From JAFAZJ01 sp050183765 (GTDB taxonomy: Bacteria; Pseudomonadota; Alphaproteobacteria; Reyranellales; Reyranellaceae): 64,000 bases of DNA. Numbering within the stretch: the first letter of the stretch is position 1; each line of letters begins with the position of its first letter. The stretch is from contig JBFXAZ010000001.1 of the NCBI GenBank assembly GCA_050183765.1, positions 76,845-140,844 of the forward strand. The letters run 5' to 3'. This document shows, piece by piece, positions 9,208 to 20,749 of the stretch. The position numbers and the translations under genes are program-made. The notes beneath the pieces were generated by a model. The model did no database searches, had not been told where the DNA came from, and worked only from the letters and a program-made list of their open reading frames with translations.

Positions 9208-9361
9208 CCTTCTCCCCGCGTAGGCGGGGAGAAGGTGCCGAGCATCAGCGAGGCGGATGAGGGGCTTCTCGTGCAACGACAAGCATCGCTGCTATCGAAA
9301 CGCCGCGAAGCCCCTCATCCGCCCTTCGGGCACCTTCTCCCCGCCTTCGCGGGGAGAAGGG
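9208..9361. repeat. composite palindromic repeat, family A, copy 1
   Basis: Two hairpins with CCTTCTCCCCGC arms (9208-9235 and near 9330-9360) are themselves nested in a larger inverted repeat of GGCGGATGAGGGGCTT type. A second copy is at 29,937-30,092. Neither has a T-tract on either side, so they are not simple terminators. The family resembles REP/BIME-like intergenic elements. Confidence 0.85.
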
Positions 9362-9419
9362 AGGCAACTCCGCTCCATACGCGATAGCCCTGCCCTCCGA
9401 GGGAAGGGAGCTGTCTCCG

Positions 9420-9659
9420 CTAATGTGAGCGCAACAGGAGCTCGCGCATGATCACGACGTCGGCGAGCGCCGGCTTCGGCTCGGCATCGCCATCGCTGAG
9501 CGCCGCGATGCGCGCGCGCATGTCGCGGGCGATGCCCGAAGCCGGCGCGCCGACCTGGCCGCAGAGGGTGCGGATGTCCTCGTTCGAAGTGTCGATGATC
9601 TCCTCGCCCAGCGCGGCGAGCAGGCGGTCGAGATCGGTGTCGGGCTGCCAGTTCTTCAT
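9420..9659 (-). CDS. small conserved-looking protein downstream of sigma factor
   Basis: 79 residues, acidic N-terminal half (LDRLLAALGEEII) and a helical, Ala-rich remainder; no recognised domain, membrane helix or zinc motif. It follows the sigma-factor gene by 9 bp on the same strand, so co-transcription is likely. That position suggests a partner or regulator, but nothing identifies it as an anti-sigma factor. Confidence 0.6.
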   Translation of the reverse strand: MKNWQPDTDLDRLLAALGEEIIDTSNEDIRTLCGQVGAPASGIARDMRARIAALSDGDAEPKPALADVVIMRELLLRSH

Positions 9660-9668
9660 GGCGCGTCT

Positions 9669-10238
9669 CTAGGCCAGGCCTTGGCGCAGCAGCGCGCGGC
9701 GCATGCGCTTGCGGGTGGAGTCGTACTCGCGCTCGGACATGTCGTAGTGCAGGCGGATGTCGCCCGCCGTCATGCCTTCGGCGAGTCCGGCGAGGATCTT
9801 CAGCGCCGCCGGATCGTCGGCGAACAGGACATTGATCGCACCCAGCGCCTGCGCGGCGGCCAGCACGCGTTCGGGGTTGTCGGGCGCGGCGACCGAGCCG
9901 TCGGCGTCGGGTGAAGCGACCAGCAGGGCGTGATCGCGCCGGGCGCGGCGCCAGTGCTCGTCGCGGATGCTGCGCATGACGCCCGACAGGAAGGCCAGAA
10001 GCGGCACGTCGGGCGGCCAGCGGCGCGAGCCGTCGAGGCTGCGCAGGATGGCCTCGTTCAGCACGTCGGCCCAGCCGATGCCGCCGGGCAGGCCGCGGCT
10101 CCACAGTCGCGCCAGCGACTTCAGGCGCACCAGATCGGCGTCGGACAACGCTTTGAGCGCGCGACCGACGTCACCCGCGCCGGCATCGCTCGTGCCGGCC
10201 GGGATGAAGCGCGGGCGATTGCGTTCGGCGCGTTCCAT
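9669..10238 (-). CDS. ECF-like sigma-70 family protein
   Basis: 189 residues. A region-2-like stretch (DVLNEAILRSLDG, FLSGVMRSIRDEHWRR) and a C-terminal region-4-like helix-turn-helix (EGMTAGDIRLHYDMSERE, TRKRMRRALLR) give the layout of a small sigma factor. The sequence is divergent, so a role as a non-canonical regulator is possible. Start at ATG 10,238; the upstream gap to the methyltransferase gene (10,359) is divergent and may contain its own promoter. Confidence 0.7.
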   Translation of the reverse strand: MERAERNRPRFIPAGTSDAGAGDVGRALKALSDADLVRLKSLARLWSRGLPGGIGWADVLNEAILRSLDGSRRWPPDVPLLAFLSGVMRSIRDEHWRRARRDHALLVASPDADGSVAAPDNPERVLAAAQALGAINVLFADDPAALKILAGLAEGMTAGDIRLHYDMSEREYDSTRKRMRRALLRQGLA

Positions 10239-10358
10239 GTTCTGTGCAGTATGCGCCCCGCGAAGGCCGGCGCGGACAGGGCCGCGGAATATTTCTCGCG
10301 CCGTCCGCGAGGCGTCCGTTCGCGCGCCTCACCATCCGCGAACGAAGGAGGAGAGTTG

Positions 10359-11216
10359 ATGGACGACGACAACGCCGCGATGCGCCGCTGGTATGCCGAG
10401 GACCTCGGCTTGCGTGCGCCAGTGCGGCGGAACAAGACGGTGGTCGAGGCCTTCGCCGCCGTGCCGCGCGAGCGATTCCTCGGGCCGGGGCCGTGGGTCA
10501 TCCGGCCGGACACGCGGCCCGACGAGACATTCACGACGCCCGATACGGAGCCGCACTGGCTCTATCACGACGTGCTCGTCGCCATCGACCTGGAGCGCAG
10601 GCTGAACAACGGCATGCCGAGCTTCTGGGCGCACAATCTCGATCATCTCGACCTCAGGCCCGGCGAACGCGTGCTGCAGATCGGCGCCGGCACCGGCTAC
10701 TACGGCGCCATCCTGGCCGAGATCGTCGGGCCTGCGGGCAGTGTCGTGGCGGTGGAGTACGACGCCGACCTCGCGGCTCGCGCGAAAGCCAATCTCGCGG
10801 GCTGGCCGCAGGTCGAGGTCGTCGCCGGCGATGGGCGTGCGCACGATCCGGGACCTGTCGACGCCGTCGTCGTGTTCGCCGGCAGCACCCATCCGGCCTC
10901 GCTGTGGCTCGATCGCCTGAATGAGGGTGGCCGGCTGATGATGCCGCTGACCGGCGCCAATTGGTGGGGCTTCATCCTGCGCGCCGAGCGCCAGGGCGAG
11001 ATCTTTGCCGCGCGCTCGATCGGCGGCGTCGGCATTTTTCCCTGCGTCGGCGGCCGCGACGATGCGGCGGGCGAGCGGCTGCAGATAGCGCTGGAGAACG
11101 TGCAGCCGCGCTCTGTGCCGATCCGCGCCCTGCATCGGGGCGAGCCGGCGGCGGAGGCGGACAAGAAGGTGTGGTACGCCGGTCCCGGCTTCTGGCTGGA
11201 GCGCGCCGGAACATGA
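10359..11216 (+). CDS. protein-L-isoaspartate O-methyltransferase-like protein
   Basis: 285 residues with a Rossmann SAM-binding fold: motif I VLQIGAGTGYYGA, acidic end in VAVEYDAD, then VVAGDGRAHDPGPVDAVVVFAG. The early RNKTVVEAFAAVPRERFLGP matches the PCMT family, which repairs isoaspartyl residues. The C-terminal part after residue 220 is diverged, so the substrate may differ. ATG 10,359 is preceded by AAGGAGGAG, a strong ribosome site; longer in-frame starts are upstream but lack one. Confidence 0.8.
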   Translation: MDDDNAAMRRWYAEDLGLRAPVRRNKTVVEAFAAVPRERFLGPGPWVIRPDTRPDETFTTPDTEPHWLYHDVLVAIDLERRLNNGMPSFWAHNLDHLDLRPGERVLQIGAGTGYYGAILAEIVGPAGSVVAVEYDADLAARAKANLAGWPQVEVVAGDGRAHDPGPVDAVVVFAGSTHPASLWLDRLNEGGRLMMPLTGANWWGFILRAERQGEIFAARSIGGVGIFPCVGGRDDAAGERLQIALENVQPRSVPIRALHRGEPAAEADKKVWYAGPGFWLERAGT

Positions 11217-11372
11217 GCGTCGCGATGATCGTTACCACGTGGCGGCGGGCCAGCTGTTCGCGGGTGAGATCATTCGATACCGAGGCGCTGGTGCGCATCG
11301 CGGTCGGCGCCGGTATGCTGGGCTTCGCCCCCGGTGGAGGGGCCTTGCCGCCCGCTGGCGTGGGAGCGGTCG

Positions 11373-12098
11373 ATGACCCGAAGTCTCGCCTGGATCGCTG
11401 CCGGCGGCCTGTGCGTCGGCATCGCCTGCCTGGTGCTGGCCCTCCTTGCCGGTGGACGTAGCTCGCGTGGCCCGGCGCCAGCCCTCACCGGCCGGCCATG
11501 CGACATGCGCCCCGACGGCGTGGCCACTGAACGGCGCCTGGCGTGGTCCGCTGGCGACGCGATCGAGATCGCGCTGCCAGCCACGGTGCGTTACAGCGGC
11601 GGCTCGTCGACAGATGTCGTCGTGCGGGGCCCGGGACCCTTCGTCGAGCGGGTCGCGCTGCGCGGCCAGGCCGTCGTGCTCGCATGCCATCCCATCGGAC
11701 CGCCGCCCCACATCGACATCGCGCTGCCCGGGAAGGCGTTCCGTCGTATCGGCCTCAACGGATCGGGCCGCCTTGTTCTTGAGAACCTCGACCAGCCCAA
11801 GCTGGCGGTGAACATCGCCGGCAGCGGCGGCGTCCAGGCGCGGGGGCGCGTCGATGAACTCACGCTGAGCGTCGCCGGGTCGGGGCGCGCGCAGCTCGCG
11901 GACCTCACCTTGCGGCGGCTGATCGTGAAGCTGTCCGGCAGCGGGTATGTCGAGGCGTCGCCGACCTTGGCGGCCGACGTCGAGATCGCCGGCACGGGCG
12001 ACGTGCGGCTTCTTGTGCGGCCGAGGTCGCTGACCAGCCAGGTTGCCGGCTCCGGGCTCGTCAGGCAGCCGCCGCCCGACTCGGCGGAGAGCAAATAG
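11373..12098 (+). CDS. GIN-domain (DUF2807) envelope protein
   Basis: 241 residues. A hydrophobic N-terminal segment (SLAWIAAGGLCVGIACLVLALLA) interrupted here by the length limit acts as a signal anchor. The rest is a repetitive beta-helix: recurring G-S-G-x-x-x turns about 20 residues apart (LNGSGRLVL, IAGSGGVQ, VAGSGRAQL, LSGSGYVE, IAGTGDV, VAGSGLV), as in the head-GIN/DUF2807 family of putative adhesins. Predicted to be periplasmic or exported; function unknown. ATG 11,373 has GGAG upstream. Confidence 0.78.
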   Translation: MTRSLAWIAAGGLCVGIACLVLALLAGGRSSRGPAPALTGRPCDMRPDGVATERRLAWSAGDAIEIALPATVRYSGGSSTDVVVRGPGPFVERVALRGQAVVLACHPIGPPPHIDIALPGKAFRRIGLNGSGRLVLENLDQPKLAVNIAGSGGVQARGRVDELTLSVAGSGRAQLADLTLRRLIVKLSGSGYVEASPTLAADVEIAGTGDVRLLVRPRSLTSQVAGSGLVRQPPPDSAESK

Positions 12099-12322
12099 GC
12101 AGGTTGCCGTGCCGCCGCCTGCCACGCCCGGCCGACAGGCTCTTGCCGGCAACGTTGAGTGGAACGTCCGCGTCGACATCGCTGATGCAACGGCGAAAGG
12201 GGAAATCCCTCTCTCCCAGCGATCGGCGCGATGCGCGCAACACGCGTAGGGGCAGAAATAGGAGATCGTCGCGTCTGGCCTTACACCGGCTCCAGTCGTC
12301 GTCTCACGTTGGAGCCCGTATC

Positions 12323-13012
12323 GTGTCCCGCAACCGGCAGATTTCCCCCGACTTCTGGACCTGGGAGGCCGTCATCGACTGCGCGCCGATGACCCGCCTG
12401 CTGTTCCTCGGCCTGCAGAACTTCGCCGACGATTTCGGCGTGCAGCCGTTTCGCCCGCGTACCATCCGCCTGCAGGTGTTTCCCGGCGACGACCTCGACG
12501 ACGCAGGCGTGCGCGCCATGATCGAGGAGCTGGAAACGCGCGGCCTGGTGCGACGCTACGATGTCGAGGGCGTCGAGTATCTCGCGATTGTCGATTGGCG
12601 CCTGCTGCATCGCGTCGGCAAGCGCGCGCTCAGGCGCCATCCGCGCGATCCCGCGCTGCCGCCCGAGCCGGCGGTCGTGCCGGCGGTCGAGCCGGCGCCC
12701 GCGACGGCGACCGCGCCGCCCATCGCCGAGGAGACGCCCGCCGTGCCGCCTGAGGTGGCGCGCTGGCGCCGGTCGGTCGGCCGCTCGCTGCGTCACTTCA
12801 TGCCCAATTGCGGGCCGCCCGACGATGTCGAGCTTTGGATCGATCGCTGGATCGCCGAGGGCTGCGACCTGCATTGCGACGTCTTGCCGGCGATCAGCGT
12901 CGCCTGCCGTCCCGCGCCCGATCGCGTGGGCCCGCCCGGCCTCGCCGCAGTGGCGGCCTATGCCGAGGCCAATCGCGTGCGGCGCCTCGCGGTCGAGTCC
13001 GAGAGGCATTGA
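12323..13012 (+). CDS. winged-helix protein resembling phage replication-initiator N-termini
   Basis: 229 residues. The first ~95 residues (FWTWEAVIDCAPMTRLLF, NFADDFGVQPF, MIEELETRGLVRRYDV) resemble the winged-helix DNA-binding domain of phage replisome-organiser proteins. A Pro/Ala-rich linker follows, then a basic helical C-terminus (RRSVGRSLRHFMPN). GTG 12,323 has GGAG at 8 bases. No other phage gene lies near, so this may be a domesticated protein. The preceding 224 bp hold no gene I can support. Confidence 0.6.
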   Translation: MSRNRQISPDFWTWEAVIDCAPMTRLLFLGLQNFADDFGVQPFRPRTIRLQVFPGDDLDDAGVRAMIEELETRGLVRRYDVEGVEYLAIVDWRLLHRVGKRALRRHPRDPALPPEPAVVPAVEPAPATATAPPIAEETPAVPPEVARWRRSVGRSLRHFMPNCGPPDDVELWIDRWIAEGCDLHCDVLPAISVACRPAPDRVGPPGLAAVAAYAEANRVRRLAVESERH

Positions 13013-13041
13013 TCCCGTGGGCGAACGGCGGGTCAAACGCA

Positions 13042-13096
13042 CCTGTCATCCTCGGGGCCGTCCGCGGCCCCTGAAGCGCAGCGAGGGATGACAGGG
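13042..13096. repeat. palindromic repeat, family B, copy 1
   Basis: CCTGTCATCC at the left pairs with GGATGACAGG at the right, enclosing GC-rich GGGGCCGTCCGCGGCCCC and GCGCAGCGAGG. The same outer arms occur at 28,387-28,455 and 33,495-33,584. Lies between the winged-helix gene and the 3' end of secA. Confidence 0.8.
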
Positions 13097-13102
13097 GAGC
13101 CT

Positions 13103-15889
<2,787 letters not shown>

Positions 15890-16115
15890 TGAAAAACCTC
15901 GAAAAATCAGTAGGTCGCGGGCAGCGCCCGCGACCAGCCGCTGAGAAATAGAGACGCGGTCAGTGAGTGTCAACGCACGCAGTCCTGCGATGTTCACGCC
16001 GTCGTGGCCCGGCGCAACTTGCCGGCCGCCGGGACGTGTGGTTTATGCTGCGCCGTTCGCCGATCGTCCTGTGGACGTCGAGCGCGAGATCCCCTCGATA
16101 CGGAGCCTTTCCATC

Positions 16116-17057
16116 ATGTTCCGCAGCCCGCGCGGCCTCGCCGCCGCCCTGGTGCTTGGCCTTGCCGGCGGCCTGGCGCCGGCCCTCGACGCCGCCGCCC
16201 AGACCGCCCCGGCGCCCGCCCCGGCACCGGCACCGGCACCGGCCGCCGACCCGGTGGTCGCGACGGTCAACGGCCAGAGCATCCGCCTGTCCGACGTGCG
16301 GCGCCAGCAGGCCAGCCTGCCCGAGCAGTACCGCGCGCTGCCGCTGCACATGATCTTCCCGGCGCTGCTCGACCAGATGGTCGACCGCCGTCTGATGATC
16401 GCCGAGGCGGGCAAGGCCGACATCCAGAAGACCGAGGACTACAAGCGCCGCCTGGCCGATCTCGAGGAGCGCCTGGCGCAGGACGTCTGGCTGAACCGCG
16501 AGGTCGCGCGCCGCGTCACGCCCGAGATGATCAAGGCGCGCTACGAGAAGAAGATCAAGGAGCTGCCGCCGGAGGAAGAGGTCTCGGCCAAGCACATCCT
16601 CGTCGCCAGCGAGGACGAGGCCAAGAAGATCATCGAGGAGCTCGGCAAGGGCGGCGACTTCGCCAAGATCGCCAAGGAGAAGTCGACCGACAAGGCCTCG
16701 GGCGCCCAGGGCGGCGACCTCGGCTGGTTCAAAAAGGGCGACATGGTGAAGGAGTTCGCCGAGGCCGCCTTCGCGCTCGAGAAGGGCAAGACCACGGCCA
16801 AGCCGGTGAAGACCCAGTTCGGCTATCACGTCATCCGGCTGGAGGATCGCCGCAAGGCCGGTCCGCCGCCGCTCGCCGAGCTCGAGGAGGAGATCAAGGG
16901 CGAGCTCACGCGCGAGGCCTTCTCGACCATGATCGAGGGCCTGCGCAAGTCGGCCAAGATCGAGAAGTTCAACATCGACGGCTCGCGCATCACCGAGGCG
17001 CCGCCCGGCGCGCCGCCGGGGGCCCCACCGGCCGCCAAGCCCCCCGAGAAGAAGTAG
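16116..17057 (+). CDS. periplasmic parvulin-type peptidyl-prolyl isomerase (PpiC/SurA-like)
   Basis: 313 residues. A signal peptide ends near AAAQ-TA, then an Ala-Pro repeat linker (about residues 30-45), a SurA-N-like helical part, and a rotamase domain with VSAKHILVASEDEAKK, GGDLGWFKKGDMV and TQFGYHVIRLED. It would fold exported proteins, which fits its place next to secA. The C-terminus is a Gly/Ala/Pro-rich tail. ATG 16,116 follows CGGAG at a slightly long distance. The following 17,058-17,077 palindrome (GATCGG arms) lacks a T-tract. Confidence 0.9.
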   Translation: MFRSPRGLAAALVLGLAGGLAPALDAAAQTAPAPAPAPAPAPAADPVVATVNGQSIRLSDVRRQQASLPEQYRALPLHMIFPALLDQMVDRRLMIAEAGKADIQKTEDYKRRLADLEERLAQDVWLNREVARRVTPEMIKARYEKKIKELPPEEEVSAKHILVASEDEAKKIIEELGKGGDFAKIAKEKSTDKASGAQGGDLGWFKKGDMVKEFAEAAFALEKGKTTAKPVKTQFGYHVIRLEDRRKAGPPPLAELEEEIKGELTREAFSTMIEGLRKSAKIEKFNIDGSRITEAPPGAPPGAPPAAKPPEKK

Positions 17058-17206
17058 ATCGGGCCACGGGCCGATCGCCGCCACGCCACTGTGAATCGGT
17101 GGCGAGGATGGTGTAACCTCGCCTTCCTGTAGCGGCGCGTCCTTGCGGGCGCGCCGACATGCTTGCGTACCTTTGTTCCACCGGCTGCCGCGCCTGAGAG
17201 GCGACG

Positions 17207-18445
17207 ATGAGCGAACCACAACCGGTTTCCCCGCTGGCGCCGAAGACGACGCCCAGCTTGCCGCGCATCGCCGGCATCAGGCTCGGCGCGGTGGAGGCCG
17301 GCATCCGATACAAGGGCCGCCGCGACCTGATGGTGGCCGTGCTGCCGGCCGGCTCGATCATCGCCGGCGTGCTGACGCGCTCGAAGACCGCCTCGGCGCC
17401 GGTCGACTGGTGCCGCAAGAACCTGGCGCGCGGCAAGGCGCGCGCCATCCTGGTCAACGCCGGCAACGCCAACGCCTTCACCGGCAAGCTGGGCGACAAG
17501 TCGGTCGAGGAGGCGACGCGCGCCGTGGCCCAGGCGCTGGGCTGCGCGCGCAACGAGGTGTTCATGGCCTCGACCGGCGTGATCGGCCAGCCGATGGATC
17601 CGGCGCCGATCGTCAAGGCGGTGCCCGGCCTGCTCAAGACGGCGCGCGAGGAGTCGTGGGACGAGGCGGCGGCGGCGATCATGACCACCGACACGTTTCC
17701 CAAGCTGGCCACCCGCACGGCGCGCATCGGCGACGGCACGGTGACGATCAACGGCTTCGCCAAGGGCTCGGGCATGATCGCGCCCGACATGGCGACCATG
17801 CTGGGCTTCGCCTTCACCGATGCCAAGCTGCCGCCGGCGGTGCTGCAGAAGCTGCTGAGCGATTCGACCGACCGCTCGTTCAACTGCGTGACCGTCGACG
17901 GCGACACCTCGACCAGCGACACCTTCCTGCTGGCCTCGACGGCCGCGGCGCGCCACCCGCGCGTCGAGGAGGCCGACGATCCGCTGCTGGCCGAGTTCCG
18001 CCGCGCGCTCGACGAGCTGATGATCGAGCTGGCGCAGCTGGTCGCCAAGGACGGCGAGGGCGCCTCGAAGTTCATCACCATCAACGTCACCGGCGCCACC
18101 AGCAACGGTGCGGCGCGCAAGATCGGGCTGGCGGTGGCCAACTCGCCGCTGGTCAAGACGGCGATCGCCGGCGAGGACGCCAATTGGGGCCGCGTGGTGA
18201 TGGCCATCGGCAAGGCCGGGGAGAAGGCCGACCGCGACAAGCTGCGCATCTCGATGGGCGGCGTGCGCATCACCGACAACGGCCAGGTCGTGCCCAACTA
18301 CGACGAGGCGCCGGTCGTGAAGCACATCAAGGGCAGCGACGTGGTGATCGATATCGAGCTCGGCCTGGGCCGCGGCCGCTCCACGGTGTGGACCTGCGAC
18401 CTGACGCATCGCTACATCGACATCAACGGCAGCTACCGCAGCTGA
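17207..18445 (+). CDS. argJ: bifunctional ornithine acetyltransferase / N-acetylglutamate synthase
   Basis: 412 residues. ArgJ transfers acetyl from N-acetylornithine to glutamate in cyclic arginine synthesis. The autoprocessing/catalytic Thr197 sits in APDMATMLGF, after KGSGMIAP; the precursor is cleaved into alpha and beta chains there. The N-terminal NAGNANAFTG and C-terminal DLTHRYIDINGSY match the family. ATG 17,207 has GAGAGGCG upstream. mutT follows nine bases after the stop, an arrangement common in Alphaproteobacteria. Confidence 0.96.
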   Translation: MSEPQPVSPLAPKTTPSLPRIAGIRLGAVEAGIRYKGRRDLMVAVLPAGSIIAGVLTRSKTASAPVDWCRKNLARGKARAILVNAGNANAFTGKLGDKSVEEATRAVAQALGCARNEVFMASTGVIGQPMDPAPIVKAVPGLLKTAREESWDEAAAAIMTTDTFPKLATRTARIGDGTVTINGFAKGSGMIAPDMATMLGFAFTDAKLPPAVLQKLLSDSTDRSFNCVTVDGDTSTSDTFLLASTAAARHPRVEEADDPLLAEFRRALDELMIELAQLVAKDGEGASKFITINVTGATSNGAARKIGLAVANSPLVKTAIAGEDANWGRVVMAIGKAGEKADRDKLRISMGGVRITDNGQVVPNYDEAPVVKHIKGSDVVIDIELGLGRGRSTVWTCDLTHRYIDINGSYRS

Positions 18446-18453
18446 CCGGCGCG

Positions 18454-18900
18454 GTGGACGATTTCGTTCCCTGCCCGGGCGGCCAGCCGCCGCTGGCCGG
18501 CCGCAAGCTCGTGCTGGTCGCCGCCGTGGCCATGGTCGACGTCGACGGCCGCGTGCTGATCGCGCAACGGCCGCCGGGCAAGTCGATGGCCGGGCTGTGG
18601 GAGTTTCCCGGCGGCAAGGTCGATCCCGGCGAGACGCCCGAGGAGGCCCTGGTGCGCGAGCTGCGCGAGGAGTTGGACGTCGAGACCACGGGCAGCTGCC
18701 TGGCGCCGATCGCCTTCGCCTCGCACGGCTACGAGACCTTCCATCTGCTGATGCCGCTCTACGCCTGCCGCACCTGGCACGGCACGCCCAGGCCGCGCGA
18801 GGGCCAGGTGCTGAAATGGGTCGAGGTGCGGGCGCTCGGCGACCACCCGATGCCGCCCGCCGATATCCCCCTCGTCGCCCAGCTGCGCGACCTGCTGTAG
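18454..18900 (+). CDS. mutT: 8-oxo-dGTP diphosphatase (MutT, Nudix)
   Basis: 148 residues. The Nudix box runs GGKVDPGETPEEALVRELRE then EL, with both metal-binding glutamates present; the Gly near its end is Asp. MutT removes oxidised dGTP from the nucleotide pool. No ATG fits; GTG 18,454, 8 bp after the argJ stop, opens the domain with little upstream ribosome signal, so translational coupling to argJ is likely. A later GTG near 18,512 is possible. Confidence 0.88.
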   Translation: MDDFVPCPGGQPPLAGRKLVLVAAVAMVDVDGRVLIAQRPPGKSMAGLWEFPGGKVDPGETPEEALVRELREELDVETTGSCLAPIAFASHGYETFHLLMPLYACRTWHGTPRPREGQVLKWVEVRALGDHPMPPADIPLVAQLRDLL

Positions 18901-18906
18901 CCGGTG

Positions 18907-19731
18907 TCAGGTCGGCGGCGGGCGCAATGCCGTGCCGGGCCGCCAGCCGGTGAGCTGGCGGAAGATCACCGCCTGCGCGGCGGCGACCAGAGCCAGCCGG
19001 AAGTACTCGACCGTCGCCACGATCAGGCTCAGGACGAGGGCCGTGCCCAGGCCCGCCTCGGGCCCGACCAGCGAGCGCACGATGGCCGTCGCCAGGCCCA
19101 CCAGGATCACCCCGCCGACCATGCCGATCATGGTGACGACGAACACCACGCCCAGGCTGACCATGGCGTTGCCCTTGCTGTAGCGCCAGGCCAGCGAGGT
19201 CCGCCACGCCTCGTCGACGGCGGGGGCGGCGAGCCCGAAGCTCAGCCGCATGCCGATCAGGATGCCGACGAAGGCGAAAGGCACCAGGATGCCCAGTGCG
19301 CGCACCTCGGGCGGCAGGGCGCGCACGTCGCTGGGCGACAGCATCAACGCGTCCTCGGGCATCTGCACCAGGAAGATGCCCATGATCACGATCGGCAGCC
19401 CGAAGATCACCGCGAATTCGCGCAGGAAGCCCGACTCGCGCGCCGACCAGCCCAGCCCGGCGACCGGCGAGGCCTGCGGCGGGCCGAGCAGCAGCCAGCG
19501 ATACCAGCCGACGGCGAACATCGCGGTCGGCACGAGGTCGAGCAGCTTCACCAGGCCCATCAGCCGCGGCGAGACCGGCGAGTCCGACACCAGCCGCGCA
19601 CCCAGCAGCAGGGTCACCGAGATGATGGTGGGAATCAACGCCAGGTCGAAGAACGGCCGCAGATTGCCGAAGCACAGCCGGAAGGTCTGCGTCATGATTT
19701 CGGGGAAATGCAGCGGCGGCGGCGTGCTCAT
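18907..19731 (-). CDS. multi-pass inner-membrane protein
   Basis: 274 residues with about six hydrophobic segments (for example LALIPTIISVTLLLGA, LVPFAFVGILIGMRLSFGLA, GVVFVVTMIGMVGGVILVG). No catalytic motif is seen; the layout resembles uncharacterised alphaproteobacterial membrane proteins sometimes grouped with glycerophosphoryl diester phosphodiesterase-type membrane domains. It converges with mutT, 6 bp apart, and lies downstream of the methyltransferase gene on the same strand, 45 bp away. Confidence 0.72.
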   Translation of the reverse strand: MSTPPPLHFPEIMTQTFRLCFGNLRPFFDLALIPTIISVTLLLGARLVSDSPVSPRLMGLVKLLDLVPTAMFAVGWYRWLLLGPPQASPVAGLGWSARESGFLREFAVIFGLPIVIMGIFLVQMPEDALMLSPSDVRALPPEVRALGILVPFAFVGILIGMRLSFGLAAPAVDEAWRTSLAWRYSKGNAMVSLGVVFVVTMIGMVGGVILVGLATAIVRSLVGPEAGLGTALVLSLIVATVEYFRLALVAAAQAVIFRQLTGWRPGTALRPPPT

Positions 19732-19776
19732 GTCGGCCCAATATGGCGGCCCGCCGCGGGCGGTGCCAGTGCCGCG

Positions 19777-20709
19777 TCAGCCGCCGGCCTTCTCGCCGGC
19801 GGGGCGCTCGAACGTGCCCAGCGCGTCGGCCAGGCGGCTGCTCGCGGCGCCCGGCGCCAGCGGCTTTTGCTGCGAGGCGTGCGGCGCCCAGCCGTGCAGG
19901 AAGATCACCTCGAACGTGGCCGGCACGCGCTCCCCGGCGTCGCCGTGGCGCTGCTCGTAGATCGACAGCCCGCGCAGCAGGGTCTCGCGCCGCGTCAGGG
20001 CCGGCCGGCGGCCGCGCACGGCGTTGCTCTCGCCCATGGCGCGCAGCTCGCGCACCAGCGCCAGCGCGTCGGGATAGCTGACCTCGATGCGCTCGGCATC
20101 GCCGACCGGCAGCGCGAAGCCGGCGCGCTGCAAGAGGCCGGTGGCGTCGCGCAAATCGGCGAAGGGCGAGACGCGCGGGCTCAGGCCGCCCTCGACGTCG
20201 CTTTCGGCCTGGGCGAGCGCCTGGCGCAGCTGCCACAGGGTCTCGCCGCCCAGCAGCGCGGCGAGGAACAGCCCGTCGGGCCTCAGGCTCTCGCGGATGC
20301 GCAGCAGCGTGCCGGGCAGGTCGTTGACCCAGTGCAAGCTCATGGCGCTCAGCACCAGGTCGATGCTTCGCGGCGCGACCGGCAGCAACTCCTCGTCGCC
20401 GACCAGCGCCGGGCCATGTGCCCGCGCGCGGCGCGCGAAGCCTGCGGCCAGATCCATCTGCAGCAGCGTCTCGATGCCGCCGCGGCGCCGGCCGTCGGGC
20501 AGCGCCAGCGCCGCGCCGACCTCGCCGCCATGGCAGCCGATGTCGAGCGCCAGCGGGAAGCTGCGCTTGATGTCGTCGAGCCGGTCGACCAGGCGCGTCG
20601 CGATCTCGCGCTTGAGAAAGGCCGCGCCGTCCCAGCCGCGCGCCACGCGCTCGCGCCGCCGGCGGACCACCGCGCGGTCGAAGACCAGCATCGGATCGGG
20701 CATGCTCAT
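19777..20709 (-). CDS. SAM-dependent methyltransferase fold, NDUFAF5-like
   Basis: 310 residues. The N-terminal MLVFDRAVVRRRRERVA stretch and the motif I LALDIGCHGGEVGAAL, then LVLSAMSLHWVNDLPG, match the alphaproteobacterial homologues of NDUFAF5, the mitochondrial complex I assembly factor that hydroxylates an arginine of NDUFS7. A BioC-like role is the alternative. ATG 20,709 (followed by a second Met two codons on) is nearest the conserved start. Divergent from the aldolase gene, 40 bp apart. Confidence 0.82.
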   Translation of the reverse strand: MSMPDPMLVFDRAVVRRRRERVARGWDGAAFLKREIATRLVDRLDDIKRSFPLALDIGCHGGEVGAALALPDGRRRGGIETLLQMDLAAGFARRARAHGPALVGDEELLPVAPRSIDLVLSAMSLHWVNDLPGTLLRIRESLRPDGLFLAALLGGETLWQLRQALAQAESDVEGGLSPRVSPFADLRDATGLLQRAGFALPVGDAERIEVSYPDALALVRELRAMGESNAVRGRRPALTRRETLLRGLSIYEQRHGDAGERVPATFEVIFLHGWAPHASQQKPLAPGAASSRLADALGTFERPAGEKAGG

Positions 20710-20749
20710 GGGCGCGCGTGTAGCATGAATCGACGAGGAGGAGGCAGCC

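Noticed and set aside
6322..9387. A 1021-codon plus-strand frame
   Set aside because: It overlaps the epoxide hydrolase and FAD-oxidase genes in another frame and is Arg/Ala-rich throughout.
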